Source: Alphaproteobacteria bacterium (lineage in GTDB: Bacteria > Pseudomonadota > Alphaproteobacteria > Rs-D84). Taken from it: a stretch of 55,558 bases of DNA. The stretch covers positions 1 through 55,558 of the forward strand of contig JAFSOV010000012.1 of the NCBI GenBank assembly GCA_017443235.1, written 5' to 3'. A program made the position numbers and the translations under genes. This document shows positions 1-9,100 of this stretch, in pieces; the first letter of the stretch is position 1, and every line of letters starts with the position of its first letter. The notes under the pieces were generated by a model that had not been told where the DNA came from, searched no databases, and saw only the letters and a list, made by a program, of their open reading frames with translations.

Positions 1-97
1 AAATCGGGCGAATTTGCCGAACCTTGTTCGTCAAATTATTTGGCCGCCAGGCCACCCCCCCCCCTAGATTTTTGCGGGTTTGCGAAGATTGAAACAT
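1..97 (-). CDS. 5' end of an unidentified protein, cut by the window edge
   Basis: An open frame starts at the ATG at 97-95 and stays open to the left edge, giving about 32 residues that begin MFQSSQTRKN. A strong Shine-Dalgarno (AAAGGGGG) lies about 8 nt upstream and a TATAAT box sits at 131-126, which supports a real start. A run of ten G (minus strand, 64-55) interrupts the frame from about codon 12, so any change in tract length would break it. The visible part matches no family I recognise. It could be a real gene with a phase-variable tract, or a consensus error in a homopolymer near a contig end. Confidence 0.4.
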   Translation of the reverse strand, partial: MFQSSQTRKNLGGGVAWRPNNLTNKVRQIRPI

Positions 98-163
98 TTA
101 TGATCCCCCTTTCTCGTTCGGGGATATTATATCATAGTTTGTTGCCCCGCACAAGAAACAAAA

Positions 164-195
164 TAAAAAAGTATGGTGGCGCGCACGCACCACCA
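164..195 (-). terminator. Intrinsic terminator after the 47-codon ORF
   Basis: On the minus strand a GGTGG/CCACC-based stem of 8-10 bp (174-195, one G.U pair) is followed by ATAC and six T. It lies about 38 nt past the stop of the small ORF at 233-375, as expected for the end of that transcript. Confidence 0.6.
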
Positions 196-232
196 CACAA
201 AAATATATAACCGATACTTTTCCCCAAAAAAA

Positions 233-375
233 CTATCGCAATACTGTATCTTGTGGTTCTTGTAACCGGACACCACGTTTTTGCAATTCCGCCATCAGGT
301 TCACGACATTCTCGACCCCGGTGCGGAATGCCATTTTTGTGTTTGCTTTCTTTACATCTTTTACATCTGCCATAT
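233..375 (-). CDS. 47-residue ORF with candidate -1 frameshift
   Basis: The ATG at 375-373 follows an AAGGTG Shine-Dalgarno. In frame 0 it encodes only MADVKKM and stops at TAA 354-352. Just before the stop is the heptamer A AAA AAG (364-358), correctly phased with the frame; this is the classical bacterial -1 slippery sequence. Slipping there gives a continuous 47-residue product, MADVKKDVKKANTKMAFRTG followed by 27 further residues, ending at TAG 235-233 just ahead of a terminator. No known domain is seen. The alternatives are a lost A in the assembly (A7 read as A6), or initiation at the internal ATG of the shifted frame. It lies downstream of the OmpA-like lipoprotein gene on the same strand. 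Confidence 0.45.
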
Positions 376-465
376 TCAACACCTTTTTCAAAGTATCTCT
401 CTGGTAAAACCCACTATATACTAATAAAAACTTTTGTCAAGCGTTTTTATCCCCACCGAATCGCA

Positions 466-2136
466 TTACATTCCGCATGCCGCCCCGTCACAATCTTCGA
501 CAAATTCTTCGACCGCAACATTTGCAACCGGAACCATTTTTCCACCATTCGGGTCGGTATATGTGACCTCTTTCACGACACGCACGCGGCGGTTTTCTGC
601 ATTCGGCACACCATCGGGCGTCCAAACCTTCAAATCTTCTTCACCGGCGGACACCGCAACGATTTGACTGGACGGGATACCGCGTTCAATCAACATTTTT
701 TGAACTGCCTCGGCCCGACGACCACCCAGGGCATAGTTATAAGATTTGCTGCCCGAAGTGTCGGTATGACCAACGACCGAAATCTTTACATTCTTGTTGT
801 TCTGGGTCACGGTGGCCAATTTCCGTATTACATCATCATATTCCGGTTTAATCTTGGCCTTGTCAAAATCGAATCGGATTTCAAAGACTTCCTCCATAAC
901 GTGTTGTTTTGGTTCCAACGGAATTTGTTGCACTTTGATAATCGTTGTTTCGTCATAGTCGTCCGCCTTGGGCTGGCCCGCAGACAATTTATCCAACCGC
1001 GCATTTATCGCCGCCAATTCCGCACGCATCGCCATCATCATATTGATGAATTCTTGGCGTGACACCAAATCATCCGCAACGATGGTGATTTCTTCAACAT
1101 CTTCACCGGCGCATTCACAGGGCTCCACCGGCGCAGGCACAGGTTGCGCCAACACGGTCGGCGCGCCATTTACCGTGACAGAAACCGGTTGATTATTCGA
1201 CATAACCATTGGTTGCGCCGTTCCCGATTCGCGATTCGCACACGGGCAATCGGCCTTCAAATTCGTGTTTTCGCTGTCGCGTTTGCTGTTATCATTAAAC
1301 GTTTTGTCGCCACCATAAATATTCTGGTTGAATACCAACGGTTGTTGACTTTCGACCGGCACCGGGTTAATAAGGTGTTCCGGTACATTAACATTGTTCA
1401 CGATAATAACACCTTCACGCGTGCGATTTGCACCACGCATTGCCGCCATATTTCCGGTTTCCGGATAATACGCCGGCACAGACACCCTTGGTTGTTCCGC
1501 GGCCGACACCACCATTTCACTTGTAGTCGTGGTTGTTTCCGTGGTCATACGTGACGGATTATTCACAATTTTGCCACCACGGCAATCACGCAAAGCGGTC
1601 AAGGTACGTTCAAAACGCGCACGACATTCGCGTGCAGTTTTGTCTTGGCCAGTGGCAACCGCAGAAATCCAACAATCATATTTCGCCTGCAATTCCGCCG
1701 CCAATTCCGGGTGAGTATCACTGGCGTCGTTTCTAAATTGTTCTATCATATCATTATATGCCATCGACAATTCATACGCCGTATTATCATTTGCAATTTC
1801 CCAATTATTCAAAGATTCTGGGAATGGAACCTCGCCCGCGAACGCGGATACGGCCTTGTTTGCGAACAATTCACCAACATCGGGGTGACCACTGGTCCGG
1901 GCATTATAAATCGCATAAGAACGATAATTCATTGCCAACTGATTCAAAAATGAATCCTTGTGTGGTGCAGAATAAACATCCAACCGTTCAACATAATCAA
2001 CCGTTGGTGTTGCAACATACCCATCGGAATACTCCGAATCAACATTCGACGTCGCGCATCCCGCGACCGCAAACGCCGCCGCGCACGCCAACACGCGCGT
2101 TATAACCCACACCGATGCCCCAGATTGTATTTTCAT
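466..2136 (-). CDS. OmpA-domain lipoprotein (peptidoglycan-binding)
   Basis: A 556-residue lipoprotein. The signal peptide ends in a lipobox (AVAGC, Cys27). The N-terminal region (about 30-200) is helical and unassigned. The middle (about 200-400) is low in complexity, rich in Thr, Asn and Pro, with CPC and CEC cysteine motifs. The C-terminal OmpA/MotB domain (about 415-525) carries FDFDKAKIKPEY and GHTDTSGS...YNYALGGRRA, including the Asp and Arg positions that bind diaminopimelate in this family. It should sit in the outer membrane and tether it to the cell wall. It is much longer than Pal (about 160 aa), so I do not call it pal. The tail after the domain is acidic and contains two Cys. The Shine-Dalgarno is AAAGGA. 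Confidence 0.85.
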   Translation of the reverse strand: MKIQSGASVWVITRVLACAAAFAVAGCATSNVDSEYSDGYVATPTVDYVERLDVYSAPHKDSFLNQLAMNYRSYAIYNARTSGHPDVGELFANKAVSAFAGEVPFPESLNNWEIANDNTAYELSMAYNDMIEQFRNDASDTHPELAAELQAKYDCWISAVATGQDKTARECRARFERTLTALRDCRGGKIVNNPSRMTTETTTTTSEMVVSAAEQPRVSVPAYYPETGNMAAMRGANRTREGVIIVNNVNVPEHLINPVPVESQQPLVFNQNIYGGDKTFNDNSKRDSENTNLKADCPCANRESGTAQPMVMSNNQPVSVTVNGAPTVLAQPVPAPVEPCECAGEDVEEITIVADDLVSRQEFINMMMAMRAELAAINARLDKLSAGQPKADDYDETTIIKVQQIPLEPKQHVMEEVFEIRFDFDKAKIKPEYDDVIRKLATVTQNNKNVKISVVGHTDTSGSKSYNYALGGRRAEAVQKMLIERGIPSSQIVAVSAGEEDLKVWTPDGVPNAENRRVRVVKEVTYTDPNGGKMVPVANVAVEEFVEDCDGAACGM

Positions 2137-2166
2137 AATAAAATCCTTTCTCTTACCTTTTTATGT

Positions 2167-2195
2167 ATTATACGCATTTTGCAATTTTTAGTAAA
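2167..2195 (-). promoter_or_regulatory. Promoter of the OmpA-domain lipoprotein gene
   Basis: On the minus strand TTTACT (2195-2190), a 17-nt spacer and TATAAT (2172-2167) lie about 30 nt before the start codon. The -10 box is consensus and the -35 box matches four of six positions. Confidence 0.5.
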
Positions 2196-2230
2196 GTAAA
2201 AAACAATCCTTGTTTTTATTTAATTGCAAA

Positions 2231-3070
2231 TTACTTATCTAAAAATTGACTGGCCACCGTTGCCAAACCGCCGATGCCACTTATGCCCGATTGTCCAACA
2301 ATACTCTGCACCGCACCCATAACGTTGCCCGTGTTGGTTGGTTGGCCCATATTGCTGATAGTACTGGTTATAAAACCACCAAACGTTTCAAGACGTTTCG
2401 CGGCCAATTTAGTTCCCGAACAATTTGTCGCCTTTTGCAACAAAGCCACCGCTTGGGATGCCTCGGTCCGGGTATAATCTTTGTTATCAAAATCAATCAT
2501 ATCGAATATTGTCCACATATTCGTCATTTTTTTACGCTTGTTTTTGCCGCACATACTCAACGCACCAGCATCAGAACAATATTCAACAACGGCGGCCTTG
2601 GGAAAACGTGCCCAAACCGCGCCACGTGCATCGGCATCCGAAAAAGTATCATAACACACGCCGGACGGGTCAACCGTCACACCCGTACCCGCACGCGTCA
2701 CAGTGTTTTCATATGATTCATCCGAATCCTTGTCACATTCGCGCATTCCGCGTGTGCCACCCGTCAAAGGATTTGTTGCACCGGCAATTGCCCATTCTTT
2801 GACCAAATTGTTCACAAATGTAATTTCGCGTGACGTTGGTTCGCATTCGGCGGTCAACGCCTTTTGTTGTTGATTTAGTGCGATAACATTTCCAACCAAA
2901 GTCGCCGCGGTGGGCAACAAACTTGCCCCGACATTTGTCGTTGACGTGGACGCATCACGCTTTGCCACAGAATCCGCCTTTTTCGGTACCAACACGTTCG
3001 CCGCACCGCGCGCATCGAACGCACCGCAAAACGCGCATGTCACCGCACAAAAAATGAAAAGTTTTTTCAT
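2231..3070 (-). CDS. Secreted protein of unknown function
   Basis: 279 residues from the ATG at 3070-3068. Earlier in-frame codons are rejected because the signal peptide begins here (MKKLFIFCAVTCAFCGAFDA) and AGAGAG lies just upstream. The mature protein has several Cys (ECEP, ECDK, VCYD, EYCSD, MCGKN, NCSG), suggesting periplasmic disulfides. A Gly/Ser/Ala-rich C-terminal stretch (GQSGISGIGG) follows a predicted helical part. I recognise no family. It has its own promoter and is transcribed divergently from lptC. It belongs to the disulfide-rich exported proteins seen across this window. Confidence 0.7.
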   Translation of the reverse strand: MKKLFIFCAVTCAFCGAFDARGAANVLVPKKADSVAKRDASTSTTNVGASLLPTAATLVGNVIALNQQQKALTAECEPTSREITFVNNLVKEWAIAGATNPLTGGTRGMRECDKDSDESYENTVTRAGTGVTVDPSGVCYDTFSDADARGAVWARFPKAAVVEYCSDAGALSMCGKNKRKKMTNMWTIFDMIDFDNKDYTRTEASQAVALLQKATNCSGTKLAAKRLETFGGFITSTISNMGQPTNTGNVMGAVQSIVGQSGISGIGGLATVASQFLDK

Positions 3071-3092
3071 ATATGCACTCTCTCTGGTGAAA

Positions 3093-3121
3093 ATTATATC
3101 ACAAAAAAGACAAATGAACAA
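3093..3121 (-). promoter_or_regulatory. Promoter of the secreted unknown gene
   Basis: TTGTTC (3121-3116), a 17-nt spacer and TATAAT (3098-3093) on the minus strand, about 23 nt upstream of the chosen start codon. This supports the start at 3070 because the longer frame would begin upstream of the -10 box. Confidence 0.6.
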
Positions 3122-3131
3122 ACATAAAAAA

Positions 3132-3160
3132 TTGCTTTTTTAATTATATCGGGCTAACAT
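3132..3160 (+). promoter_or_regulatory. Candidate lptC promoter, apparently leaderless
   Basis: TTGCTT (3132-3137), a 17-nt spacer and TAACAT (3155-3160). Transcription would start near 3167-3169, on the lptC ATG. No Shine-Dalgarno precedes that ATG, which fits a leaderless mRNA. Confidence 0.4.
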
Positions 3161-3168
3161 ACAATCAT

Positions 3169-3648
3169 ATGAAGAAAGACAAACGCAATTTTATTATTAT
3201 CAACAAGCATCGGCGTTGGCAACGTCTGTGGCAATTTTTCTTTACCGGATGGGGATTGGTAATGGTTGCGGCGTTGGTTGCGGGCGCGTTGTTCACGCGG
3301 CAATTGTTGTGGTCGCCAATATCTGCGATAAATATGACGGACGTTATCAGCAACCAATTCAAAATGTCCGGCGCATCATTCCAAGGCACCGATTCAAATG
3401 GTGAACCTTTCAAAATAACCGCCGCAACCGGTCGTCAAGAATACGATAAACCCGACATAATATTTTTAGAACGCGTTTCCGGATATACAACACAAATTCA
3501 AAACGGGAAAAAGGTTGTTTATAATTTTTCTGCGAACGCCGGTGAATATAATCGCATAAAAAAAACTATCAAAATGATTGGCAACGTCCGTATAAAATCA
3601 AATGACGGCAATGAACTGCAAACAAAAGAATTGGTGGTAAAGATATGA
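3169..3648 (+). CDS. lptC: LptC-like LPS export protein
   Basis: 159 residues: a short basic cytoplasmic N-terminus, one transmembrane helix (about 25-46), then a periplasmic domain with the LptC/OstA-type beta pattern (SNQFKMSGASFQGTDSNGEP, followed by YNFSANAGEYN and KTIKMIGNVRIKSNDGNEL). LptC links the inner-membrane LptBFG transporter to the periplasmic bridge that carries LPS to the outer membrane. The sequence overlaps lptB by 4 nt (ATGA), so translation is coupled. It is somewhat shorter than E. coli LptC (191 aa). lptA, often found between these two genes, is absent here. Assignment rests on fold-like sequence and context. Confidence 0.85.
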   Translation: MKKDKRNFIIINKHRRWQRLWQFFFTGWGLVMVAALVAGALFTRQLLWSPISAINMTDVISNQFKMSGASFQGTDSNGEPFKITAATGRQEYDKPDIIFLERVSGYTTQIQNGKKVVYNFSANAGEYNRIKKTIKMIGNVRIKSNDGNELQTKELVVKI

Positions 3649-4373
3649 AGCAATCTGTATTAAAAGTTGAACATTTATCAAAATCGTACGGCAACCGTAT
3701 GGTTCTGCGCGACATATCAATGACCGCGCGCCAGGGCGAATCGGTCGGCCTGTTGGGGCCGAATGGTGCGGGAAAAACAACGGCGTTTTATTGCATCACG
3801 GGCCAATTACGCGCAACCGGCGGTCAAATATTCCTTGGGTCCCAAGATATAACGCACCTGCCGTTTTATCAAAGGGCGCGCCTGCACATTGGTTACCTAC
3901 CCCAGGAAAACAGTGTTTTTCGCGGCCTGACCGTGGAACAGAATATTATGGCGATATTGGAGGTTGTCGAACCCAGTTACAAAAAACGCAAACAAAAATT
4001 GGATGCATTGTTGGAAGAATTTTCTATTTCCCACCTGCGGCGCAGTCCGGCAACCGCCCTTTCGGGTGGCGAACGCCGCCGCGTTGAAATTGCGCGTGCA
4101 TTGGCGAACGACCCAAAATTTATTTTGCTGGACGAACCGTTTGCCGGAATTGACCCAATTGCGGTGAACGAGATTCGTTCTTTGGTGTCGCAATTAAAGA
4201 ACCGTGGACTGGGCGTGATTATTACCGACCACAACGTGCGTGAAACTTTGGGAATTACCGACCGCAGTTATGTTCTGCACGATGGCAAAATATTGAAACA
4301 CGGAACCAGTGACGAAATCATCCGCGATGAAATGGTAAAAAAAGTGTATCTGGGTGAAGATTTCACAATGTAA
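3645..4373 (+). CDS. lptB: LptB, ATPase of the LPS export ABC transporter
   Basis: 242 residues, the usual LptB length. Motifs in order: Walker A GPNGAGKTT, Q-loop LPQENSVFRGL, ABC signature LSGGERRRVEIARAL, Walker B ILLDEPFAGIDP and the H-loop around TDHNVRE. FAGIDPIAV and ITDHNVRETL are typical of LptB rather than of other ABC ATPases. It is a cytoplasmic subunit that powers extraction of LPS by LptFG. It starts inside the lptC stop codon and is followed by a strong terminator, so the transcript appears to be just lptC-lptB. Confidence 0.96.
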   Translation: MKQSVLKVEHLSKSYGNRMVLRDISMTARQGESVGLLGPNGAGKTTAFYCITGQLRATGGQIFLGSQDITHLPFYQRARLHIGYLPQENSVFRGLTVEQNIMAILEVVEPSYKKRKQKLDALLEEFSISHLRRSPATALSGGERRRVEIARALANDPKFILLDEPFAGIDPIAVNEIRSLVSQLKNRGLGVIITDHNVRETLGITDRSYVLHDGKILKHGTSDEIIRDEMVKKVYLGEDFTM

Positions 4374-4375
4374 GA

Positions 4376-4408
4376 AAAAACCGCCATCCGGCGGTTTAAT
4401 TTTTTATT
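4376..4408 (+). terminator. Bidirectional terminator between lptB and carD
   Basis: Hairpin AAACCGCC-ATCC-GGCGGTTT (4378-4397) with a T-rich tract on the plus side and six A on the other side, which become T on the minus strand. It serves the convergent lptB and carD genes. Confidence 0.85.
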
Positions 4409-5001
4409 TAACTTTCATTTGAATCGGAATAATCTTCTTCCTCTTCTTCATCCTCTTCAACCGCGTTCAGGTCGATTTCCTTTGGAATACCCAAAATATC
4501 TTCTATCTTTTCCGATGCCGCATCCACATCCATTTTATGCAAAACGGCAAATTCTTGGGCCATACGTTCCAATGCACGCATATACAGCCGCCGCGCCGAA
4601 AACGGCATAGTATCCGTTGGATTGCGCCGTTGCAGGTCGCGTACAACCTCGGCCAAACGCATGGGATCACCCGAATTGATATTTTCTTCGTATTGTGCCG
4701 CACGCCGCGCCCAAATCATACGTTTGGCACCCGCCTTGCCTTTGGCGGACGCAATGGCTTCGTCCATTTTTTTTGCACTGGTCAACGGGCGCAGACCCGA
4801 AATTTCCGCACGTTCCAATGGCACCCGCAATGTCATACGGCTTTTTTCAAAATCAATAACCAACATTTTAATTTTTTGGTCACCAATTACTTGGTCTTCG
4901 GTGCGCACCAATTTGCCCACGCCTTGGGTGGGATATACAACATATTGACCGGTCTTGAAATCTAATTTTTTACTTGGCATAGTATTCTCTTTCTTTGCCA
5001 T
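4408..5001 (-). CDS. carD: CarD/CdnL-family RNA polymerase-binding regulator
   Basis: 197 residues. The N-terminal CarD_CdnL/TRCF domain begins at FKTGQYVVYPTQGVGKL and stabilises sigma-70 open complexes by binding the beta subunit. The helical C-terminal domain with R-A-Q/W-type basic residues (RMIWARRAAQYEENI, LYMRALERMAQEFAVLHKMD) is the DNA-binding part in this family. The C-terminus ends in an acidic Glu/Asp tail. Two starts are possible: 5001 (used here, with AAGGG upstream) or the next Met, seven codons in, just before PSKKLDF, which also has an AAGAGA ahead of it. It is monocistronic. Alphaproteobacteria commonly carry this gene. Confidence 0.92.
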   Translation of the reverse strand: MAKKENTMPSKKLDFKTGQYVVYPTQGVGKLVRTEDQVIGDQKIKMLVIDFEKSRMTLRVPLERAEISGLRPLTSAKKMDEAIASAKGKAGAKRMIWARRAAQYEENINSGDPMRLAEVVRDLQRRNPTDTMPFSARRLYMRALERMAQEFAVLHKMDVDAASEKIEDILGIPKEIDLNAVEEDEEEEEDYSDSNES

Positions 5002-5021
5002 TCTCTCTGCCCTTTACGCGG

Positions 5022-5050
5022 ATTATATCACAAAAATATTGAAAAAACAA
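5022..5050 (-). promoter_or_regulatory. carD promoter with a block shared with another promoter
   Basis: TTGTTT (5050-5045), a 17-nt spacer and TATAAT (5027-5022). Twenty-two bases here (5026-5047, plus-strand TATCACAAAAATATTGAAAA then AA) are repeated exactly at 30860-30881, in front of the outer-membrane protein gene at 29260-30828. Confidence 0.55.
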
Positions 5051-5061
5051 ATTTAATAGGC

Positions 5062-5087
5062 AAAAAAATCCCCCGCATCCGGGGGAT
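5062..5087 (-). terminator. Terminator of the 176-aa Cys-rich gene
   Basis: On the minus strand ATCCCCC and GGGGGAT pair around a short loop (5069-5087) and are followed by seven T (5068-5062), starting 7 nt past the stop codon. Confidence 0.85.
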
Positions 5088-5093
5088 ACAAAC

Positions 5094-5624
5094 CTATCGT
5101 TTTAACGTTCGCCGTATTGTGCCCGTTCTGCGCACCGCAGAACCACGACTGACATTGGTGCTGGGGCTGGCCACGGCACAAATCCATTCACCATCTTTCA
5201 AAATCGCGCTTTCACCCGCGTTGCACTTTGGTTTTTCCAATTTCCACGTGAAACATCCGCCCTTTTGTTCAGATCCGTATGTCGCACTGTCATTACCACC
5301 ACGGGTATATGCACCATATTCCGGATTCCATACACCACGAACGATGCCGGTACACCATTTCCGGTCGCCAAAGCATTCTATACATTTTCCCGACGCATCG
5401 CACAGTTCATTCGGCGCGGCCGTTGCAACATATCCGTTATTTGCGCGATCGCCACCTCCCATCGGTTTCCCGGTTTCCAAATCGACACACCATAATTTTT
5501 GACATTCTTGGGCGTCCATACCGTCAACACGGGCGTGATTTGCCAACACATATCCCGGTCCACAATCGCCCGCGAACGCCGGCCCACACATACAAACCAT
5601 CGCAAAAACTAAGATTTTCTTCAT
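5094..5624 (-). CDS. Secreted Cys-rich protein, unknown function
   Basis: 176 residues with a clear signal peptide (MKKILVFAMVCMCGPAFAGD, cleavage after AFA). The mature part has many Cys (GDCGPG, QECQKLWC, ELCDASGKCIECFG, KWCTG, GGCFTW, KPKCN, WICA), consistent with several disulfides in the periplasm or outside the cell. The C-terminus is basic (RTGTIRRTLKR). I recognise no family; the CDASGKCIEC pattern resembles small Cys-rich repeats. It is a single-gene unit with its own promoter and terminator. Confidence 0.7.
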   Translation of the reverse strand: MKKILVFAMVCMCGPAFAGDCGPGYVLANHARVDGMDAQECQKLWCVDLETGKPMGGGDRANNGYVATAAPNELCDASGKCIECFGDRKWCTGIVRGVWNPEYGAYTRGGNDSATYGSEQKGGCFTWKLEKPKCNAGESAILKDGEWICAVASPSTNVSRGSAVRRTGTIRRTLKR

Positions 5625-5649
5625 TGTGCCCCCTTACCTGCTTATGTGC

Positions 5650-5679
5650 ATTCTAACACATAACAACCGGTTTTTACAA
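5650..5679 (-). promoter_or_regulatory. Promoter of the 176-aa Cys-rich gene
   Basis: TTGTAA (5679-5674), an 18-nt spacer and TAGAAT (5655-5650) on the minus strand; a GGGGGG Shine-Dalgarno lies between it and the start codon. Confidence 0.45.
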
Positions 5680-5687
5680 GCGACTTT

Positions 5688-6119
5688 TTATTGTCCCAAT
5701 CCGGCCGGACTGAATCGACCGATATTATTGAACAATTCTTGAATCGCGTTCAGTTCGATTGCCGCCGGAATTTCGGTTTCATCGTCATCAATATCTATAT
5801 CCGGCAAATCATCATCGTGCAGAATCTGTGTCCGCGTCACGCGCGCCCCGTCAACCCACGCCAACAATACGGTCTTATTATCATACGTCAACGGGAACGG
5901 CCCGTGATAGTTTTCATCTTCGCCAAAATAAATCCATACTTGGTCACCATAGATGGTTTTAACCTGGGGCGACCCAATCAGGTCTTCCAATTGCCGGGTT
6001 GTTTTAACGGTTGCGACCTTAGTCTCTAAATCATCGGGGAAAACATACCCACGATGTTTTGTTTGAAAAGTACACGCCGTTATCACCACACAGCATAAAA
6101 TCAAAATTATTTTTTTCAT
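5688..6119 (-). CDS. BamE/SmpA-like outer-membrane lipoprotein
   Basis: 143 residues from the ATG at 6119-6117; longer frames are rejected because the signal peptide starts here and AAGGA precedes it. Lipobox VITAC gives Cys16. The domain (about 20-105) fits the SmpA/OmlA (BamE) family: QLEDLIGSPQVKTIYGDQVW followed by IYFGE and a central beta-strand pattern. BamE is a small partner of the BAM complex that inserts outer-membrane proteins. The C-terminal 40 residues are acidic (DDDLPDIDIDDDE) and unusual. The start lies one base after the nifJ stop (TAA A ATG), so the two are translationally coupled although their functions look unrelated. Confidence 0.75.
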   Translation of the reverse strand: MKKIILILCCVVITACTFQTKHRGYVFPDDLETKVATVKTTRQLEDLIGSPQVKTIYGDQVWIYFGEDENYHGPFPLTYDNKTVLLAWVDGARVTRTQILHDDDLPDIDIDDDETEIPAAIELNAIQELFNNIGRFSPAGLGQ

Positions 6120-6120
6120 T

Positions 6121-9100
6121 TTATCCTTCCCCATTTTCCTTTGGTGTGTTTGCACGCATCATCGCAAAGTGTGCGATATATTTCTTTAACTGAGTTTTAT
6201 ATTGATTGTTTTCTTTGGCATATTCAACCAATTTATCAAAATTTGGATTTGCCGCACGCGCCGCACCAAAACGCGTTTCGGTTTTCAAGAAATCTTCCAA
6301 CGGTGATAAATCATCAACATTTGAATCCATCATCAATGGGTTATGCCCTTCGACAATCAAACGTGGGTCAAACCGGTACAGTGGCCATGCCCCCGTATTT
6401 ACCATCTGCATTTGATGTTCTGGTCCGTTTTGCAATGCGAACCCATGCGCGATACATGGCGCATACGCCAATATAATTGATGGCCCGTTGAACGAAGCCG
6501 CCTCGCGGAATGCGCGCGATGCCTGAACCGGGTTTGCACCGATTGCGATTTGGGCAACATACGCACCCGACATCATCGCAATCATACCCAAATCTTTCTT
6601 GGCGTGATTTTTTCCACCAATTGCAAACTTCATACTGGCCCCGAACGGCGTTGCCTTGGACTGTTGCCCACCGGTGTTCGAATAACCTTCGGTATCCAAA
6701 ACCAAGATGTTCACATTTTCACCACTGTGCAGAACGTGGTCCAAACCGCCGTACCCAATATCATATGCCCAACCGTCACCACCAACAATCCACACAGATT
6801 TATTCACTATATCACCCAACATACTTTCCGCCAAACGCGCATCGGGCGAATCGATTTTCTTTAATTTCTTTGCCAAATCGTCTTTGATTTTTCGTTGGGC
6901 ATCTATATCGGTTTCGTTAAAGATTTCTTCAACATTTTTAATACCCAATTCGAACAACAAACCCTTTAACATTTCGCGGCGACCATTCAATGCCACACGC
7001 ATTCCCAAACCATATTCCGCATTATCTTCGAACAGCGAATTAGACCATGCCGGCCCGCGACCATTCGCGTCCGTTGTCCACGGCGTTGTCGGCAAATTCG
7101 CCCCATAAATCGAAGAACACCCCGTTGCATTTGCCACAACCATATGGTCCCCAAACAAATGTGCCATCATTTTAATATATGGTGTTTCACCACATCCCGC
7201 ACACGCACCCGGAAATTCGAAATAATGTGGCAACAATTCAATATGCTTTGGTAAATTCAGGTTTAATTTTTCGCGCGGAAAATCCGGCAATTTAACCGTT
7301 TCATCAAATCGTTTTTGTTCGTCTGCATCCGCATCGGTCATAGACAACGCACCAACCGGACAATTTTTCACGCACAGCCCACACCCCGTACAATCCGCCG
7401 GCGAAATAGCAATTGTGAAATACATATCCGGACCCAATTCTGGGGTTTTCATTGGCACAACAATAATGCCCTGCTTCTTGGCCTTGGAAACCTGCGCCGC
7501 GCTCAATGCCTTGATACGAATCGCCGCGTGCGGGCACAGCATTGAACATTTTCCGCACTGGATACATTTTTCCAAATCGCACTTTGCCACACGCGTTGAA
7601 ATCGCACGTTTTTCGTATCTGGATGTTCCAACCGGATACTGGCCCGCGCCAAATTCGCCCCCAACACGGAATCGCGACACCGGCAAATCGTCACCGCGTC
7701 CGGCCGCCATTTCACCCAGGGTTCCGGCAATACTGTTCGGGGCATCCGCGGTCATTGCCGGCACAAAGTCCGGTGCAAAATTCGACACAGACGAAGGCAA
7801 ATCAAAATGCCGCAAATAATCGGCCGCCCGGTCCACCGCCGCCCAGTTTGCCGCAACAACATCCATACCTTTCTTTTTATATGTTTTTTCAATCGCCGCC
7901 TTGGCCGATTTCGCGGCCACACCCGGGTCAATCACACGTGTTAAATTAAAGAAGTTCAACATAATAAACGTATTGATTCGATTGCCCAAACCCAATTCTG
8001 CGGCGGCACTGTTCGCGTCCAAGAAATACACGTTTGCCCGCATCCGCATAAGGTGTTCTTGCACCCCCCGCGGCAAATTCGCGAACGCCACATCCGGTGC
8101 CTGTGAGGTATTTATCATCACCGTCCCACCGGCACGCAGACCGCGGAATACATCAAACCTTTGTGCAATCATAAAGTTCGAAACACTGATAAAATCCGCA
8201 ACTTCGACCAAATATTGACTTTTTATTGGTTTATCCGCAAACCGAATATGTGACGCGGTAAGTCCCCCAGATTTTTTCGAATCATACACCGCATAAGATT
8301 GCGGATACAGGTTTGAATTTTCCCCAACAATCTTCACAATGTTTTTAACCGCGCCAACGGTACCATCACTGCCGATACCATACAGAATCGCGGTTTTGAA
8401 ATTCGGGTCTTCGATTGAAAACGCCGGGTCGGTTTTCAACGACAGATTTGTTAAATCATCTTCTATTCCAACCGTAAAATTATGGTGCAATTTTTTGCGC
8501 TTCATATTTTCAAAAATCGCGGCCACGTCACGCGGTTTGAATTCTTTGGACCCCAAACCATAACGTCCACCAAACACCGCCGCCCGGTCACCAACCACAG
8601 ATTTCACATCCATATACAGCGGTTCACCAATCGCACCCGCCTCTTTCGTGCGGTCCAATACGGCGATTTGTTTTACGGTTTTCGGCAAAGCACGCAAAAA
8701 CGCATCAACCGGGAACGGCCGATACAGGTGAATTTTAATTAAACCAAATCCGGCCGGCAAATGTTCAATTGTTTCTTCAATTGTTTCACATCCCGATCCC
8801 ATCGCAACGATAATATTTTCGGCTTTTTTGTCACCAAAGTATTCAACCAAACCGTATTTGCGACCGGTCAGCGCCGCAAATTCATCCATACATTCTGCAA
8901 CAATCGCCGGCACGCGGGCGTACAGTTCATTTGCGGCCTCGCGTCCCTGGAAATATACATCGGGGTTTTGGGCCGTGCCGCGAATCTTTGGATTGTCGGG
9001 GTTCATACCCGCCGCGTGATATTTTGCGACCAAATCCTCCGGTATCAATTTACGCAGGACATCATCATCTATGCGATTCAAGCGCGATTCTTCGTGACTT

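Noticed and set aside
253-1062. A 269-codon open frame antisense to the OmpA-domain lipoprotein
   Set aside because: The minus-strand gene has a lipobox and an OmpA domain. The plus-strand frame has no ribosome-binding site.
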